This document shows positions 62,942 through 64,000 of a stretch of DNA of 64,000 bases, one piece after another. The notes below the pieces were generated by a model. The model was not told the DNA's origin. It saw only the letters and a program-made list of their open reading frames with translations, and searched no databases. The position numbers and the translations under genes are program-made. Each line of letters begins with the position of its first letter. Positions within the stretch are counted from its first letter, which is position 1. Origin of the DNA: Catellatospora sichuanensis (GTDB lineage: Bacteria; Actinomycetota; Actinomycetes; Mycobacteriales; Micromonosporaceae); assembly GCF_007483665.1 (NCBI RefSeq), contig NZ_ML660185.1, positions 1 to 64,000 of the forward strand. The letters are read 5' to 3'.

Positions 62942-64000
62942 CACGCGGCCAAGGGGTTGGGCAGCTGCGCCCAGGCGTCGTCGAGCGGGTCGTCGGCCAG
63001 CCGCATCGTGGTCGTCGCCTTCAGCGGCAGCGGGTCGCCGAGCACGGAACGCGCGTCCGCGGCGGCCGACGGCGGCAGGTTGTCGTACGCCTGCTCGACC
63101 CGGTCGCGGACCAGCCGCCACAGCTGCTGCGGCTCGACGCCGTACTCGCGCGACAGCACCGCGATCGGCTCGCCGAGCGCCACCGCGATGCCCGAACCCA
63201 GCGCCTTGGCGCGCAGCTGCACCGGGTCGTCACTGGCCAGTTCGCCGTGCAGGGCGGGCACGTCGACGCCGTGGCGACGCAGCCGGGCGGGGCTGAGCCG
63301 CACCCCGCCGACGTCGCGGTAGGACAGCCCGGTCGGTCGCCCGTGCGTGAGCGTGACCAGCAGGTTCTGCCCGTGCGCCTCCAGTGCGACGCCGCGGTGC
63401 AGCAGCGTCAGCAGCACCGGCACGATCAGGGCGGCCAGATCGGCGAGGAATCCGGCCGGGTGGCCGCCGTAGCCGAGCATCACCGCCTCCCGGATGAGCG
63501 GGCGGCCGTCGGCCGGTGACGGCGCGGCCAGCGCCGCGATCGGCAGGATCACCTCGTTGGGGCCCGGCCGGGCGGCCCGCCGGACCACCACGGCCAGGCT
63601 GCGCAGCGGCGTGCCGTCGGTGTCCAGCACCGCGCCCGCGGCGAGCTCCGGCCACACCTGCAGGCCGAGGTCGGCGGCGACGACGGCCAGCAGCTTCGAC
63701 ACGACCGGGCCGTTGCGCACCGCGGCCGGGGACACGATCCGCACCGCGCTGGTCATCTGCACGTCCACCGCGGTCTTGTAGTGCCGCGTCGGGTCGGCGA
63801 CCGCGGCCAGGGTGCGCAGCGACATCAGCGGCATGGCCGCGATCCGGGCGCCGTCGGGTTTCAGGAAGGGGTACGCCGACAGCACGTGCTCGCGCTGCCA
63901 CGGGTGCACCGGCAGCCGCGGCGCGAGCCCTGCGCCGGTGGTCAGCCAGCGCTTGGCCGGCACGGTGAACACCTCCAGCGTCACCGTGGGCCGGTGCTCG
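62941..64000 (-). CDS. IucA/IucC family siderophore synthetase, 5' end outside window
   Basis: About 353 residues of the C-terminal part are present; the frame remains open to base 64000. HPWQREHVLSAYPFL, TAVDVQMTSAVRIVSP, GVALEAHGQNLLVTL and GLSYRDVGGVRLSP are the conserved second-half motifs of NIS synthetases, including the ferric-uptake-related C-terminal domain. It precedes the second synthetase with a one-base overlap. The missing N-terminal part should hold the ATP site. Confidence 0.88.
   Translation of the reverse strand, partial: EHRPTVTLEVFTVPAKRWLTTGAGLAPRLPVHPWQREHVLSAYPFLKPDGARIAAMPLMSLRTLAAVADPTRHYKTAVDVQMTSAVRIVSPAAVRNGPVVSKLLAVVAADLGLQVWPELAAGAVLDTDGTPLRSLAVVVRRAARPGPNEVILPIAALAAPSPADGRPLIREAVMLGYGGHPAGFLADLAALIVPVLLTLLHRGVALEAHGQNLLVTLTHGRPTGLSYRDVGGVRLSPARLRRHGVDVPALHGELASDDPVQLRAKALGSGIAVALGEPIAVLSREYGVEPQQLWRLVRDRVEQAYDNLPPSAAADARSVLGDPLPLKATTTMRLADDPLDDAWAQLPNPLAA

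Overview
The window is GC-rich actinobacterial DNA with dense genes, many GTG/TTG starts, four-base ATGA/GTGA gene overlaps and several genes that look leaderless. Gene content (GH48 cellulase with a CBM2, a DUF5999 protein, a UvrA-like resistance ABC protein beside TetR, single-chain GcvP, LitR/CarH-type MerR next to a photolyase) and the abundance of short palindromic intergenic repeats suggest a member of the Micromonosporaceae. That placement is an inference. No rRNA, tRNA, CRISPR array, transposase or integrase was seen.

Layout. 0-4 kb: end of a sugar ABC transporter plus GH1 beta-glucosidase, a membrane-anchored protein of unknown function and a secreted metzincin-like protease with a discoidin domain. 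4-10 kb: a divergent TetR/NmrA-like oxidoreductase pair, then cobalamin-dependent methionine synthase metH behind an apparent SAH riboswitch. 10-21 kb: a lipoprotein/FtsH-like AAA protease operon, a UvrA-like protein divergent from a TetR regulator, an orphan hypF, a HAD protein and a MOSC protein. 21-25.5 kb: small stress-type proteins (PRC-barrel, GlsB/YeaQ-like), a hydrolase, a VOC protein and a MarR/membrane-protein operon. 25.7-28 kb: photolyase divergent from a B12-binding MerR regulator. 28-32.2 kb: acyltransferase, N-acylamino acid racemase/MenC-like enzyme, membrane protein and N-acyl-D-amino acid deacylase, which together look like an amino-acid stereo-inversion module. 32.5-45 kb: GH48 cellulase, DUF4240 protein, GH36 alpha-galactosidase, GNAT, DUF72, hemerythrin with a basic tail, M50 protease with CBS domains, and a CapA-like phosphatase. 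45-50 kb: an operon of an aldo/keto reductase, two nucleotidyltransferase-fold proteins and a PQQ-type beta-propeller lipoprotein, then a RibD-like reductase and a frameshifted SDR remnant. 50-60 kb: MOSC protein, cysteine-desulfurase-like enzyme, quinone oxidoreductase behind a MerR-type promoter, glycine riboswitch plus gcvP, a DUF5999 protein, pabB-like synthase, and a VWA/solute-binding protein. 60-64 kb: the end of an NIS siderophore operon (two IucA/IucC synthetases and a PLP decarboxylase).

The most distinctive signal is in the spacers. At least four families of short inverted repeats recur: a family of about 77 bp in five copies, a paired module with core aggaagggcaccttc at four loci, a ggcctatc hairpin at two loci, and a gatcatgaa hairpin at two loci. 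Three genes appear to take their last codons and stop from such repeats. Candidate shared regulation includes GNNT-N15/16-GGG(T/C)A promoters in front of four small or stress-type genes, and -10-like hexamers placed 6-7 bases before the start codon of eight genes.
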